The notes: a model not told the origin generated them from the letters alone. A DNA stretch of 64,000 nucleotides from Fibrella aquatilis (GCF_017353255.1 NZ_JAFMYU010000025.1:32692-96691), one strand, 5' to 3'; shown: positions 43,233 to 53,948, counted from the first letter of the stretch. A program made the numbers and translations.

Positions 43233-44348
43233 ATGACCATCGGCCTGCTTTTGCCCCAATCATCGCTCTACGCCACGTTGCCGTTCGACCTGGTGGAAGG
43301 ACTGCGTGCGGGGTTGGCCGAGGTTGGTATTACCGACGCGAAACTGGTAATGGAGGGCATCGACTTTGGCACCAATGCACAGGCCGTGCAGAGCAAATCG
43401 CAGAAGCTGCTCTTGCAGGAAGGCGCCGACGTAGTGATCGGGATGGTGAGTCGCCGGGTGGCCGATGCCCTTGCGCCGACGTTTGCCGCGGCCAACCGCC
43501 TGCTGCTGGTGCTGGATGTGGTCGGCGAGTTTTTCGCGGGCGAACCCTTACCAGCACAGGTGTGGGTGCATTCATTGCAGACCTGCGCCGGTACGTGGCT
43601 GGCCGGGCGAGACGCCGCCGCATCGGGGCCGGTGATTCAGGCGGCGTCGTACTACGAGGCGGGCTATTTGCAGGGCTATGCCTTTACACAGGGTGTGGCA
43701 GCAGGGGGCAGCGAGGTGGGTCAATGGGCCGTAACAGCGCTGAAGACCGCCGACGTTACGCTGGCTGCGCTGCAACAGGGCATTGAACAAGGAACGGGCA
43801 AGAGCGTGGTGGCCCTCTACGCCGCCGACATGGCCGAGCAATTTTTTAACCTGTACGCCCAACTGCCCCAGCACCAGACCATACCCATCTGGGGCGGGCC
43901 GATGCTGCTGGACGAACAGACGCTGGCCAACGTTCGCTACCAGACACCGGGTATACGCGGCTACGTAGCCTGGTCACAAACCCTTGACAATGAAGCAAAT
44001 AGCCGATTTATAGAAGCGTTGAAACGACGGGGGCGGCACCCTAATTTGTTTTCGCTGCTGGCCTACGAAGCCGCTTCGTTCCTCCCCCGCTACCTGACCG
44101 GCCCCGGCACTATCGACCAACTCGCCACGCTCACGTTTGATAGCCCACGTGGCACCATCACGATGAACGCCACTACCCACTACGCCAGTGGCCCGATGTA
44201 CCCGGCCGCCATGGTTGCCAACAGCAGCGGTCATTCGGGCCTCAGCCTCGGCGAACCGATCTCGACAAACGATCCTGTAGAGCACCTGCTGGCGCAGGGC
44301 CAACTCGACACCTACGCTAACTGGTTCAATACGTATTTGTGCATTTAA
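43233..44348 (+). CDS. Type I periplasmic-binding-fold protein without signal peptide
   Basis: 371 residues from ATG 43233 (MTIGLLLPQSSLYATLPFDL). The fold is that of amino-acid/branched-chain ABC substrate-binding proteins: LVEGLRAGL, DVVIGMVSRRVADALAPTF, YYEAGYLQGYAF, a central GIRGYVAWSQTLDNEANSRF. No signal peptide or lipobox precedes the first strand, and there are no permease genes, so it may act as a cytoplasmic sensor or scaffold for the collar/adhesin genes. The start lies just after the palindrome; it is 4 bp before the 1411-residue gene. Confidence 0.75.
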   Translation: MTIGLLLPQSSLYATLPFDLVEGLRAGLAEVGITDAKLVMEGIDFGTNAQAVQSKSQKLLLQEGADVVIGMVSRRVADALAPTFAAANRLLLVLDVVGEFFAGEPLPAQVWVHSLQTCAGTWLAGRDAAASGPVIQAASYYEAGYLQGYAFTQGVAAGGSEVGQWAVTALKTADVTLAALQQGIEQGTGKSVVALYAADMAEQFFNLYAQLPQHQTIPIWGGPMLLDEQTLANVRYQTPGIRGYVAWSQTLDNEANSRFIEALKRRGRHPNLFSLLAYEAASFLPRYLTGPGTIDQLATLTFDSPRGTITMNATTHYASGPMYPAAMVANSSGHSGLSLGEPISTNDPVEHLLAQGQLDTYANWFNTYLCI

Positions 44349-44352
44349 GCTT

Positions 44353-47300
44353 ATGAAACACCTATACACCCTCTGCCTTTTTGCCCTGCTGCTACCTAAA
44401 CTGGCCTGGGCACAAACTACCCTCGCGCCGGGCGACGTAGTGTTCGTGGCCTTCAACATCTCTGACGACCGGGGACTAGGGCCAACCAACCCGGTTGGGC
44501 CGACGACCGTACCTATTACGCCGGGGTCAATTCAGGACGATCAGTTTCAGTTTATGCTGCTGAAGAAGGTCACAGCCAACACTAAGATCTACTTTACCGA
44601 TTACGGCTGGAAGACGGCCGGTGGTTTTCAGCCATCGTGGCTGGCGGGACCGCAAAACAACGGCAGTGGTACCGGCTCTGCCGACGACGGTATCATTAGC
44701 TGGACAACCTCCACGAGCCTCGCGGCGGGAACGGTAGTTCGTATTACCTGCAAATACAATCTTTCGGCCAGCATCGGGACCGTTACGGGCGAAGAGAAAA
44801 TTACGCCCTTCAACACCTCACCCGCCGGCACGGGACCCTATTGGTTGAACATGACCGAATCGCCCGACCCGGCCCCCGGCACCGCTACCAATGGCGACGA
44901 ACTGTTTGCCTACCAGGCCACCTCGGCGCGGGCGGCAAACCCCACCGTACTGACGGGCGTGCGGTTCATCGGACTGTGGGCAGCGACAACGGGTACCGAA
45001 TTCAACCCGGCGGTGTCGGATGTGCCGACCTCGCTGACGAGCAACGGCATGAACGCCGCCATTGAGGTAAACCACTACCAGTACCCGGCGGCGGCCAAGT
45101 ACGACTGCGCCGCACCAGGCAATATCTCGACGGGCTTCCCCAGAGCACTCCGCAACGCCATCATGACGAAAGCCAAGTGGACGGTGCCGAACCTGGGTAC
45201 CTCGTGCGAGGGTTTCTTCTACGACCCTACCACCAACTACAATTGCCCACAAACGTCGCTGGCGGGTTTCCTGCCCAGTACCTGCACCTTCACAGTACTG
45301 GAACTGGCCATCGTGCAGCAACCTGTCAGTAAAGTAATTTGCGCCGACCAGACGGCTACGTTCTCGGTATCGGCCACGAACGCGACGAACTACCAGTGGC
45401 AATCGTCGCCCACCGGCAGCACGTGGACAAACGTGAGCAACGGGGCAGTGTACAGTGGCGTGACCTCGGCTACACTAACGGTACTGAACCCAACGGGCCT
45501 GAACGGCATCCGCTACCGCGTCATTGCCTCCGAAACCACCGAACCCGCCTCGGCCACCTCCGACGGGGCAGCCACCCTGACGGTAAACCCGCTGCCAACC
45601 GTGACGCTGACCACCGGTAACGTTTGTACACCAGCCTCCGTCACGCTCACTGCCACCAGCGGCCTGACCAGCTACACCTACACCGGATCCAATGGCTTTA
45701 GCAGCACCGGCACCACCAACACCACGCAGGTGGCGGGGCTTACGGCGGGACCGTATAGTTTCACGGTCAAAGCTACCAACAGTAACGGGTGTAGCAACAC
45801 CGCGACGGCCCCGGTGACCGTCAGCGATCCCTTGGCCATGACCCTTGGCGCCCCGGCCATCTGCGCCGGAGACGCGCTCACGCTCACGGCCTCGTCGGGG
45901 TTCAGCAGCTACACCTACACCGGTTCGAACGGGTTTACCAGCACCGGTATCGCGAGCAGCACCCAGGTAACTGGGCTGGTGGCAAACACGTATAGCTTCA
46001 CAGTAGCAGGTACGTCGCCCGGTGGTTGCCGCAGCACGGCCATAACGTCGGCCATAGTGAATCCTTCGCCAACAGTCACGCTGGCGGGAACGGTTGTCTG
46101 TGGCACGGGCGTAAGCCTCACCGCTACGAGCGGGTTATCAAGTTATACCTTTATTGGGCCGGGGGGTATCACGGCTGTGGGTACGTCGAACACCACTACA
46201 CTAACGGGCATTCCGTCGGGCACGTACACCTTTACGGTCATTGCGGTGAACAGCAGTGGCTGCTCGGCCAGCGGGACGGTCTCGATCAATGCCCAGATTC
46301 CGATTCCGAGCATCACGACCAACCCCAACACGACCACGCTCTGCGCGGGTGCCAACCTCCGGCTGATCGGGGCGGGGGGGCTTGGTTTTAGGTGGTCAGG
46401 GCCAAACGGTTTTAGCAGCGCCGTGTCGAACCCCCCGCTCGTTAATTTACAACCTATAGACAGCGGTACGTACTCGCTCACCGTAACGGCGACCAGCGGC
46501 TGCACGGCAACGACCAGCGTGGCTATCACTATTGAATCGGTGACGGCCACCGTCTCGGCCAGCCCATCTACCACGCTGACCTGCAACGTACCCAGCCTGA
46601 CACTCACGGCATCGGGGGGTAACAGCTACACCTTTGCCGGGCCGGGCGGGTTCAGCCAGAACAACACAACGGGCGTAGCGGTGGTAAATACCGCTGGTAC
46701 GTATTCGGTGACGGTGGCCAACGCGGCGGGGTGCCGTAGCGAAACCACCATTGCCATCAGCAGCGACCAGACCGCCCCAGCCAGTGTATCCCTCACGTCG
46801 AGCCTGGCGGGTGTTGTTGGGCCAAATATCATCAACTGCGCCATACCCAGCCTGACGCTCACCGCCTCGGCCACGCCCACCAGCACCCAATCGCCGATTC
46901 TGACGTATGTGTTCAAAGGTCCGTCTGGTACGCTGCCTGGTACAGGTACGGAGCGCATTATTTCGGCCGGGGGTACTTATTCAGTTATCGTAACGGGGGC
47001 GAATGGCTGCACGGCAATGGCCACCAAAACGATTTTTGAAAGCACAACCGCCCCAACGGGTGTAACCTTGACACCCACCCCAAGCGGCACGTTGACGTGT
47101 GCGCAAACCAGCCTGACCCTCAACGCCTCGGCCACCGGCGATGGACTAACGTATTTCATTTATGGCACCACCACACTACCAGCTACGAATGGTCCTCAGC
47201 GTGTGATCACCGTGCCCGAAACCTACACGGTGGTTGTGTACGGCAGTAATGGCTGCTCAGCGTTTGCCACGACAACAATTAGCCAAAACATCGTTACGCC

Positions 47301-48588
47301 CACGGCCAGCCTGACCGCTGCCACGGGTAGCCTCACCTTCTGCAATGGCACGGCGCTGACACTTGTGGCGGGCACCGGGGCTACCTACCGCTTCAGCAGT
47401 GGGGCCACCCAGCTAGGCGGCAGCAGCGGCAACACCGCCACCGTCAACGCGACAGGTACATACTCAGTCACCGTGACGGGCGCCAACGGCTGTACCAACA
47501 CGGCCAGCATCTCAGTCAGTACCGTCGTGGTGACAGCCGTGACCAACGCCTTCCCCGCCAGTGTGAGTGTCTGCGAGGGCGACAGGCCCAGCGGCCTGAC
47601 GGTTACGGCCAACGGGGCCAACCTGACCTACCAGTGGTTCAAAGCCACTACGCCCCTGCCCGGCCAAACCACCAACACCCTGACCTTCCCGGCCAGCACC
47701 CCCGCCGACGCGGGCAGCTACTACGTGGTCGTGTCGGGAGCCTGTGGATCGGCCAGCAGCAGCACTATGGTGCTCACTGTGAGGCCCCGCCCGGCTGCCC
47801 CGGCCCTCTCGCCCACCAGCCGCACGGCCGTAGCCGCCCCGGCGGCTACCATCCCTCTACCCCCCTTTGTGGTGGCCACGGGTACGCTCAGCTTCTCAGG
47901 AGCCAACGGCCTGCTCAACCCACCCAATGCTGATATTTCGGTGGTGGGCGTCTTCAACTTCCTGGTCACGCAGACCGATGGCTTTGGCTGCACCAGCCCG
48001 GCCACGCCCTTCAGTCTGACGGTGCTCTCGCCCCTACCCCCCGCCAGCCAGACCCTGTGTCGGGGCAGTCAGGTGGTGATGAACGTGTTCCCGACGGGGG
48101 TGCGCTACGAGTGGTATAAAAACGGGCAGACGGCGGCCAACAAGCTCCTCGACGTAGTCGGCGTACAGCGGGGCACGACCACGGCCAGCCTCACGCTGGT
48201 GAGTGTACAGACCAATGCCACCTACTACGCCAAGACCTTCGCCGCCAACGGCAGCTTCAGCTGGTCGGGTCCCTTTGCCCTGGTGATTGGCAACTGCGGC
48301 GGCCGCGTGGCAGCGGCGGAACCAGCGGCGGCCACCTTACAGATTCAGGTAACGCCAAACCCGCTGATCACCAACACACTGCGGGCCACCGTAAGCGGGG
48401 CAGGTGGGCACCGGTTAACGCTGCAATTGCTGGATCTGCAAGGCAAGCCAGTGATAGAACAAACCTGGCCGGAAGCCGCCGAGCAGCAGGCCGTGGAGTG
48501 GAATGTGAGCCAGCAGCCAGCAGGTATGCTCCTGCTGCGCGCCACCACCGAACGGCAAAGGCAGACGGTGAAAGTGCTGAAGGAGTGA
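44353..48588 (+). CDS. Large secreted protein with Ig-like/PKD-type repeats and T9SS sorting domain (1411 aa)
   Basis: Signal peptide MKHLYTLCLFALLLPKLAWAQ. N-terminal domain about 22-310 (LAPGDVVFVAFNISDD, KIYFTDYGWKT) resembles the GDxxFVGFN type found in secreted Bacteroidota and cyanobacterial proteins. Residues about 318-1215 hold around nine beta-sandwich repeats with recurring Cys and TYSVTVT-type endings. Residues about 1217-1317 form a module shared with the two later giants (RYEWYKNGQTAANKLLDV). The C-terminal 85 residues are a T9SS type-A-like signal. Probably an exported adhesin or matrix protein. Confidence 0.88.
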   Translation: MKHLYTLCLFALLLPKLAWAQTTLAPGDVVFVAFNISDDRGLGPTNPVGPTTVPITPGSIQDDQFQFMLLKKVTANTKIYFTDYGWKTAGGFQPSWLAGPQNNGSGTGSADDGIISWTTSTSLAAGTVVRITCKYNLSASIGTVTGEEKITPFNTSPAGTGPYWLNMTESPDPAPGTATNGDELFAYQATSARAANPTVLTGVRFIGLWAATTGTEFNPAVSDVPTSLTSNGMNAAIEVNHYQYPAAAKYDCAAPGNISTGFPRALRNAIMTKAKWTVPNLGTSCEGFFYDPTTNYNCPQTSLAGFLPSTCTFTVLELAIVQQPVSKVICADQTATFSVSATNATNYQWQSSPTGSTWTNVSNGAVYSGVTSATLTVLNPTGLNGIRYRVIASETTEPASATSDGAATLTVNPLPTVTLTTGNVCTPASVTLTATSGLTSYTYTGSNGFSSTGTTNTTQVAGLTAGPYSFTVKATNSNGCSNTATAPVTVSDPLAMTLGAPAICAGDALTLTASSGFSSYTYTGSNGFTSTGIASSTQVTGLVANTYSFTVAGTSPGGCRSTAITSAIVNPSPTVTLAGTVVCGTGVSLTATSGLSSYTFIGPGGITAVGTSNTTTLTGIPSGTYTFTVIAVNSSGCSASGTVSINAQIPIPSITTNPNTTTLCAGANLRLIGAGGLGFRWSGPNGFSSAVSNPPLVNLQPIDSGTYSLTVTATSGCTATTSVAITIESVTATVSASPSTTLTCNVPSLTLTASGGNSYTFAGPGGFSQNNTTGVAVVNTAGTYSVTVANAAGCRSETTIAISSDQTAPASVSLTSSLAGVVGPNIINCAIPSLTLTASATPTSTQSPILTYVFKGPSGTLPGTGTERIISAGGTYSVIVTGANGCTAMATKTIFESTTAPTGVTLTPTPSGTLTCAQTSLTLNASATGDGLTYFIYGTTTLPATNGPQRVITVPETYTVVVYGSNGCSAFATTTISQNIVTPTASLTAATGSLTFCNGTALTLVAGTGATYRFSSGATQLGGSSGNTATVNATGTYSVTVTGANGCTNTASISVSTVVVTAVTNAFPASVSVCEGDRPSGLTVTANGANLTYQWFKATTPLPGQTTNTLTFPASTPADAGSYYVVVSGACGSASSSTMVLTVRPRPAAPALSPTSRTAVAAPAATIPLPPFVVATGTLSFSGANGLLNPPNADISVVGVFNFLVTQTDGFGCTSPATPFSLTVLSPLPPASQTLCRGSQVVMNVFPTGVRYEWYKNGQTAANKLLDVVGVQRGTTTASLTLVSVQTNATYYAKTFAANGSFSWSGPFALVIGNCGGRVAAAEPAAATLQIQVTPNPLITNTLRATVSGAGGHRLTLQLLDLQGKPVIEQTWPEAAEQQAVEWNVSQQPAGMLLLRATTERQRQTVKVLKE

Positions 48589-48710
48589 GGGGTGACTCGT
48601 GCCTATATCCGTTCACCCAATGTATGCACTTATTTTTTTTCAGCTATGCGTATCTTTCAACTTGCTGACCAGCACCTGTTTACCAAACCGCTCCGTACGG
48701 TCAGCCGGTT

Positions 48711-50453
48711 ATGCAGCTATGTAGTAACCAATACTCATACCCCTGGTTGAAGGCGGGGCGAGCCATAGGCCTCCTTGTTGGTGGTCTGTGCCTCGCCCTG
48801 CGCCTTCACGCTCAGCCCTTTCTGCAACAGCTTGAGTGGGCATCACCTGCCGAGCGTGTTCGGATGACGCTGTTCTACTTCGATACCTGTCGGGCGGTGG
48901 TGCAGAGCCAGCCCGCTGCTTTCCGGGTGCTCGACAAACTAGACAAACTTGGGCTGCAACAACGCGATACCCAACTCCGACGCTACGTTCGGCTCCTGCG
49001 CGATAGCTACGCCAAAAACACCCCCAACCGCAGCCCCGGCCAGAATGCCCAACTATTTCTGACGATTGCCCGGAAAGCGGAAGCCGACAGCGATGAGCAG
49101 ATAGCCGGGGTGGCCGAACACTTCGCCGGGCAGTACTATTACCTAGGTCAGGACTACGGCAAAGCCTTCCAGTACCTGCTGTCGGCCAACGGGCGGTTCC
49201 GGCAAATTGGCTACGCCAATGTACCCGAAATCCACCGCTATCTCTACGAACTGGCCTTCAATTATTACCACTTCTACGAAGACACGAAGGTTATTGCCCT
49301 GCTGACCGAAGCGGCCAACTACCCGCCGTTTAACCCCAACCTGCACATCCAGACCTTCAATACGCTGGCGATGGCCTATACGCGCCAACGGCAAGACTCG
49401 GTTGTAGCCAACCGGCTGGCCGAGCAATTTTACCAGAAGGCGTATCAGCTGGCCGTAGCCTACCGCGATTCGGTCTGGATGGGCATCACCACCGGTAATC
49501 TGGGCAGTTTGTACGCCAAGCAGGGGCGGTGGCAGGCCGCACTGAACGCCCTGCGCCTTGACTATCGGCTAGAGATGCCGACGGCTTCCCAACTGGGCTA
49601 CCCCATGAGCACGGCCATCGACATGGCGAATGCGTTTTACGAACTGGGGCAGTTAGACAGCTGCCGGGTTTACCTCGGTGAAGCAGGCCGATTCGCCCAA
49701 TTCAACACTGGATTCGACTACAGCCAGTCGATTCAGAGGGAACTGTTCTGGCAGCAGTATTATAAGGTGGCCCGAAAATACCATCAGCACATGGGCAACC
49801 TGCCCGAATTGGCCCGTTGTACCGACAGCCTGCTGGTGTACGAAGCACGGGTTGGCAAACGGCACCAGTCGAAAGCAGCGGCCCTGGCCGAGCAGCGGCT
49901 ATTGGTGCAGCAATACGAAGCGGAGGTAGCCAGTCTGGAGCGCCGCAGCCTGACGCAATGGCTGCTCTTGGGCGCAGGCGTTGGTCTGGCCATGCTGCTG
50001 GGCTGGCTATATCGATCCAGCCTGCGCCGTCGGCAGCAGGAGGCCCGCGCCAACGCCGAACGGGAACAACGCCTCGAACGGGAGAAGCAACACGTGAGCG
50101 ATGAACTCGACCGGGCCGTACAGGAGCTGAACCAGTTTCTGGAACAGCTTCAGCAGGACGAACTGAACAACCAACTCAGCACAACCTCCCTGCTGACCAA
50201 TGAACACTGGACCGGGTTTCGCCAACGGTTCGAGCGCGTTCACCCCGCTTTCTTCAAGCAGCTCCGCGTTCAGTTTGCCGACCTTACCCCGGCCGAAGAG
50301 CGATTACTAGCCCTCTCGAAGCTTCATATCGACACCCTCCGTATGAGCCACATGCTGGGTATCTCACAGGAGTCTATCCGCAAGGCCAAATACCGGCTGC
50401 GTAAAAAACTGGGGGTTGAAGGAGCCTCGTCGCTGTCGGACTTGCTGGAGTAG
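48711..50453 (+). CDS. Membrane-bound TPR / HTH transcriptional regulator
   Basis: 580 residues. N-terminal signal or anchor (AIGLLVGGLCLALRLHAQP), periplasmic TPR-like helices (about 100-385), a coiled coil, a membrane helix (WLLLGAGVGLAMLLGWLY, about 417-435), a second coiled coil, and a C-terminal LuxR/GerE-like HTH: LTPAEERLLALSKLHIDTLR followed by MLGISQESIRKAKYRLRKKL. The layout is a one-component signal receptor typical of Bacteroidota. Its place between giant adhesin genes suggests it controls them. Start chosen at ATG 48711. Confidence 0.85.
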   Translation: MQLCSNQYSYPWLKAGRAIGLLVGGLCLALRLHAQPFLQQLEWASPAERVRMTLFYFDTCRAVVQSQPAAFRVLDKLDKLGLQQRDTQLRRYVRLLRDSYAKNTPNRSPGQNAQLFLTIARKAEADSDEQIAGVAEHFAGQYYYLGQDYGKAFQYLLSANGRFRQIGYANVPEIHRYLYELAFNYYHFYEDTKVIALLTEAANYPPFNPNLHIQTFNTLAMAYTRQRQDSVVANRLAEQFYQKAYQLAVAYRDSVWMGITTGNLGSLYAKQGRWQAALNALRLDYRLEMPTASQLGYPMSTAIDMANAFYELGQLDSCRVYLGEAGRFAQFNTGFDYSQSIQRELFWQQYYKVARKYHQHMGNLPELARCTDSLLVYEARVGKRHQSKAAALAEQRLLVQQYEAEVASLERRSLTQWLLLGAGVGLAMLLGWLYRSSLRRRQQEARANAEREQRLEREKQHVSDELDRAVQELNQFLEQLQQDELNNQLSTTSLLTNEHWTGFRQRFERVHPAFFKQLRVQFADLTPAEERLLALSKLHIDTLRMSHMLGISQESIRKAKYRLRKKLGVEGASSLSDLLE

Positions 50454-50570
50454 GGCAGGCATTGGTCGACCGTTCCCGAATTGTCCACGCGTTGTCCACG
50501 CCCCGAACTTGCCTGGCAGGCGGAAAATGGCTCATTTAGTCTTACCAAATAGCCCTATTCTCCCCTACTC

Positions 50571-53500
50571 ATGACACACGCTCTACGTCTGACCACCGCC
50601 GTGCTGCTAGTTGCTTTTCTGACCGCCAGCACTTACCAAACCGCCCTCGCCCAGGTAACTCGTTACGTGAGCACCACCGGCATCTCCGATCCGGTCACCG
50701 CGTTCAGCTGGGCCACCAGCACCAACAACTTGCAGTGGGCTATCGACGTCAGCAGCGCGGGCGACGTGGTCTGGGTGGCGGCGGGTACCTACAAACCCAC
50801 CGCCACAACCAACCGAACGGTGAGTTTTTCGATGAAAAACGGGGTGGCGATATATGGCGGTTTTCGGGGAAATGAAACGGCTCTAAACCAACGCCCCGCC
50901 GTAAACCCTGTGACTAGCCAACCATCGAATACTATACTCAGTGGCGATATTGGCACGCCCGGCGACCCCGCCGACAACAGCTTCCACGTCATCAGCAATC
51001 GGGGCAACACGCAGACGGGACTAACGAACACGGCTATGCTGGATGGCTTCGTAATCACCGCAGGCAATGCTGTAACCACCAACACCAGCAACCCCAATGA
51101 CGATTTAAATAACAGCGGGGGCGGGATCTATAACGGAGCCTTTGGAGGAACCTGCAACCCCACCATCCGCAACTGCCTGTTCCAGAACAATTTCGCGCTC
51201 TTTGGGGCGGGTATGGGCAACGATGGCTATGGACAGGGTACGGCGAGTCCGCAGCTGACCAACTGTCTGTTTCAGAACAATACCGCGTTCACCTCTGGCG
51301 GAGCACTGTTCAACAATGGCAATTTTGGCACGAGTAGCCCCATGCTGACGAATTGCCTGTTTCGGGCCAATATCGCGCTACCCTCTGTGTCTGTACCCAC
51401 CACGTCGGGCGGAGCAATCTATAACTTAGGAGCGCAGGGACGAAGCAGCCCCGTGCTGACCAACTGCGGGTTTTTGGCGAACAGGGCCAGCGTCGGCGGG
51501 GCAATGTATAACGATGCCCTCAGTGGCCTCAGTGAAGCCCAACTGACCAACTGTGCATTTCAATCTAATTCGGCTACCACTGGCGGTGCCATACACAACC
51601 AGGGGGGACTAACTGGTGTGAGCCGACCAGCCCTGGCAAATTCGGTATTCTGGAACAACGGGGGAACCAACACGTTTTCGAACGATGAAGCCAGCATCAC
51701 GACCGCCTACTGCCTGTTCGAGAGTGCAGTAACGGGCTACAACGCCGGTACTGGCAACCTGACCAATGCCGCCGCCTCGCCCTTCAAGAATACCACCAGC
51801 ATAGCCCTGACGGCGGGCTCGGCGGCCATCAACGTGGGCAACCCCGCTAGCGTTACCACCGCCAGCTCGCCTTACTCAGCACTTGCTCTGCCCACTACCG
51901 ACTTGGTGGGTAACCCCCGCATTGTGCAGAACCGGGTCGATATGGGGGCCGTTGAGTATACCCTTTCTTTACTGACCGCCGCCAATCCCAACCCCATCTG
52001 CGCGGGCAGCACTGTTGCGCTATCGGTCACGGCCAGTGAGGGTAGGTCTCCCTATAGCTACACGTGGGTGGCTCCGGCGGGTATCAGCTTGTCAGGTACG
52101 TCTACCTCGGCGGTATCGGCTTCTGTGGGGGGCGGCCTGTCGGGTGTGCAAACGCTGACGGTACTCGTAGCCGATGCTACCACCCCCACGCCCCTGGTCA
52201 ACATCGGTCTGGTTGAGCTATTGGTGAATGCCCGGTCTGCCGCTACGCTGTCGGCCACGCCGGGTTCTGTACTCGGCTGCGCCCAGACCATCATCGCCCT
52301 CACGGCCACCGGTGGCGCGCCCTACACGTTCACCCGCTTGGGCGGCGGGGCCGGTATCGTGAGCCAGAATACCACACAGGGAACGGCCATCATCAATGCG
52401 CCGGGTACATACTCGGTGGTGGCAACGGGTGCGAGTGGCTGCACGGCCAGTGCCGGTGTGGTTATTACCCAAAACAGAACACCGCCCGGTGCTACGCTCA
52501 CGGCCATCCCTTCGGCCACGCTCACCTGCGCCCAGGCCAGCCTTACGCTCACGGCGACGGGCAACGGAGCCTATGCCTTCAGCCGTGTGGGTGGCGGGGC
52601 CGGTATCGTGACCCAGAATGCGCTGGCCGGGACAGCAGTGGTGAATGCCGCTGGGACGTACTCAGTTACGGTGACCAACACCACCACAGGCTGCTTTAGC
52701 ACCACGACCCTCGCCATTAGCCAGAACACCGCTACGCCATTGGCTATACTGTCGCCGGCCAGTACCTCGGTCTGCGCCCCCGGCAGTGTGACGCTGACGG
52801 CCACCGCCGGAGCAGCTACCTATGCCTTCAGCGGGCCGGGTGGTTTCAGCCAGAACGGCAGCAACAACAGCATAGTCGTTTCTCAATCAGGCAGTTACAC
52901 CGTACTAGTAACAGGAGCTAACGGCTGTACGGCCACCGGCACTGCGTCGGTAACGATTCAGCCGCGCCCCTCGGCCCCCACCCTTACGCCGGGGACTACG
53001 TTTACAACCCTAAACAGCACCACCCCCTTCGACCTGACCGGGCTGGTGCAACCTGCCACACCACCCAACACGCTGGCTTTCTACAGTATGGGGGGGCTGC
53101 TCAGCCCGCCCAACGCCAACGTCAGCACGGCGGGTATCCAGAGCTTCTCGGTGGTGCAGATCAGCGCGTTTGGTTGTTTCAGCCCGGACACGCCGTTCAG
53201 TTTAACGGTCATCTCGCCCCTGCCCCCCGTCAGCTATACCCTCTGCCGGGGCGATCAATTGGTGCTGAACGTGCTGCCCAGCGGCGGGCGCTACGAGTGG
53301 TACAAAAACGGGCAGACGGCGGCCAACAAGCTCCTCGACGTAGTCGGCGTACAGCGGGGCACGACCACGGCCAGCCTCACGCTGGTGAGTGTGCAGACCA
53401 ATGCCACCTACTACGCCAAGACCTTCGCCGCCAACAGCAGCTTCAGCTGGTCGGGTCCCTTTGCGGTGGTGATTGGTAACTGCGGCAGCCGCGTGGGGAC

Positions 53501-53771
53501 AGAAACAACGGAGGCTTCTCTACAAGTCCGGATGTCCCCCAATCCACTGATTGCCAATACCCTACGGGCCACCGTAAGCGGGGCGGGTGGGCAACGGCTA
53601 ACGCTGCAATTGCTGGATCTGCAAGGCAAGCCGGTGCTGGAGCAAACCTGGCCGGAAGCCGCCGAGCAGCAGGCCGTAGAGTGGAATGTGAGCCAGCAGC
53701 CAGCAGGTATGCTCCTGCTGCGCGCCACCACCGACCGCCAAAGCCAGACGGTGAAAGTGCTGAAAGAATAA
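50571..53771 (+). CDS. Large secreted beta-helix plus Ig-like T9SS cargo (1066 aa)
   Basis: Signal MTHALRLTTAVLLVAFLTAS to about residue 28. Residues 30-460: parallel beta-helix of the polymorphic-membrane-protein type (VWVAAGTYKPT, AIYGGFRGNE, repeats of NCLFQNN/SGGALFNNG), as in one unit of the 2832-residue protein. About 465-800: Ig-like repeats. About 874-974: the shared module, 97 percent identical at DNA level to that of the 1411-residue gene over 198 bp. Last 80 residues: T9SS sorting domain. Likely adhesin. Confidence 0.88.
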   Translation: MTHALRLTTAVLLVAFLTASTYQTALAQVTRYVSTTGISDPVTAFSWATSTNNLQWAIDVSSAGDVVWVAAGTYKPTATTNRTVSFSMKNGVAIYGGFRGNETALNQRPAVNPVTSQPSNTILSGDIGTPGDPADNSFHVISNRGNTQTGLTNTAMLDGFVITAGNAVTTNTSNPNDDLNNSGGGIYNGAFGGTCNPTIRNCLFQNNFALFGAGMGNDGYGQGTASPQLTNCLFQNNTAFTSGGALFNNGNFGTSSPMLTNCLFRANIALPSVSVPTTSGGAIYNLGAQGRSSPVLTNCGFLANRASVGGAMYNDALSGLSEAQLTNCAFQSNSATTGGAIHNQGGLTGVSRPALANSVFWNNGGTNTFSNDEASITTAYCLFESAVTGYNAGTGNLTNAAASPFKNTTSIALTAGSAAINVGNPASVTTASSPYSALALPTTDLVGNPRIVQNRVDMGAVEYTLSLLTAANPNPICAGSTVALSVTASEGRSPYSYTWVAPAGISLSGTSTSAVSASVGGGLSGVQTLTVLVADATTPTPLVNIGLVELLVNARSAATLSATPGSVLGCAQTIIALTATGGAPYTFTRLGGGAGIVSQNTTQGTAIINAPGTYSVVATGASGCTASAGVVITQNRTPPGATLTAIPSATLTCAQASLTLTATGNGAYAFSRVGGGAGIVTQNALAGTAVVNAAGTYSVTVTNTTTGCFSTTTLAISQNTATPLAILSPASTSVCAPGSVTLTATAGAATYAFSGPGGFSQNGSNNSIVVSQSGSYTVLVTGANGCTATGTASVTIQPRPSAPTLTPGTTFTTLNSTTPFDLTGLVQPATPPNTLAFYSMGGLLSPPNANVSTAGIQSFSVVQISAFGCFSPDTPFSLTVISPLPPVSYTLCRGDQLVLNVLPSGGRYEWYKNGQTAANKLLDVVGVQRGTTTASLTLVSVQTNATYYAKTFAANSSFSWSGPFAVVIGNCGSRVGTETTEASLQVRMSPNPLIANTLRATVSGAGGQRLTLQLLDLQGKPVLEQTWPEAAEQQAVEWNVSQQPAGMLLLRATTDRQSQTVKVLKE

Positions 53772-53786
53772 TTCACTGCAACGGCG

Positions 53787-53852
53787 GCACGTTCCAACCG
53801 CTGACTTATCTTACTAATTGGTTGGTAGGATAAGTCAGCGGTTGGAACGTGC
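53787..53852. repeat. Perfect 24-bp-arm palindrome
   Basis: 53787-53810 is the exact reverse complement of 53829-53852, loop 18 nt with further partial pairing. It lies 16 bp after the stop of the 1066-residue gene. Confidence 0.93.
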
Positions 53853-53948
53853 ACGGCCAATGGCGGGGCTACCTCCAAAGAGGTATTGGCAAATAAAAAG
53901 CATTCGCTTTTTTTTGCGATACCTACCTATAGGTACAGTACCTCCCCT

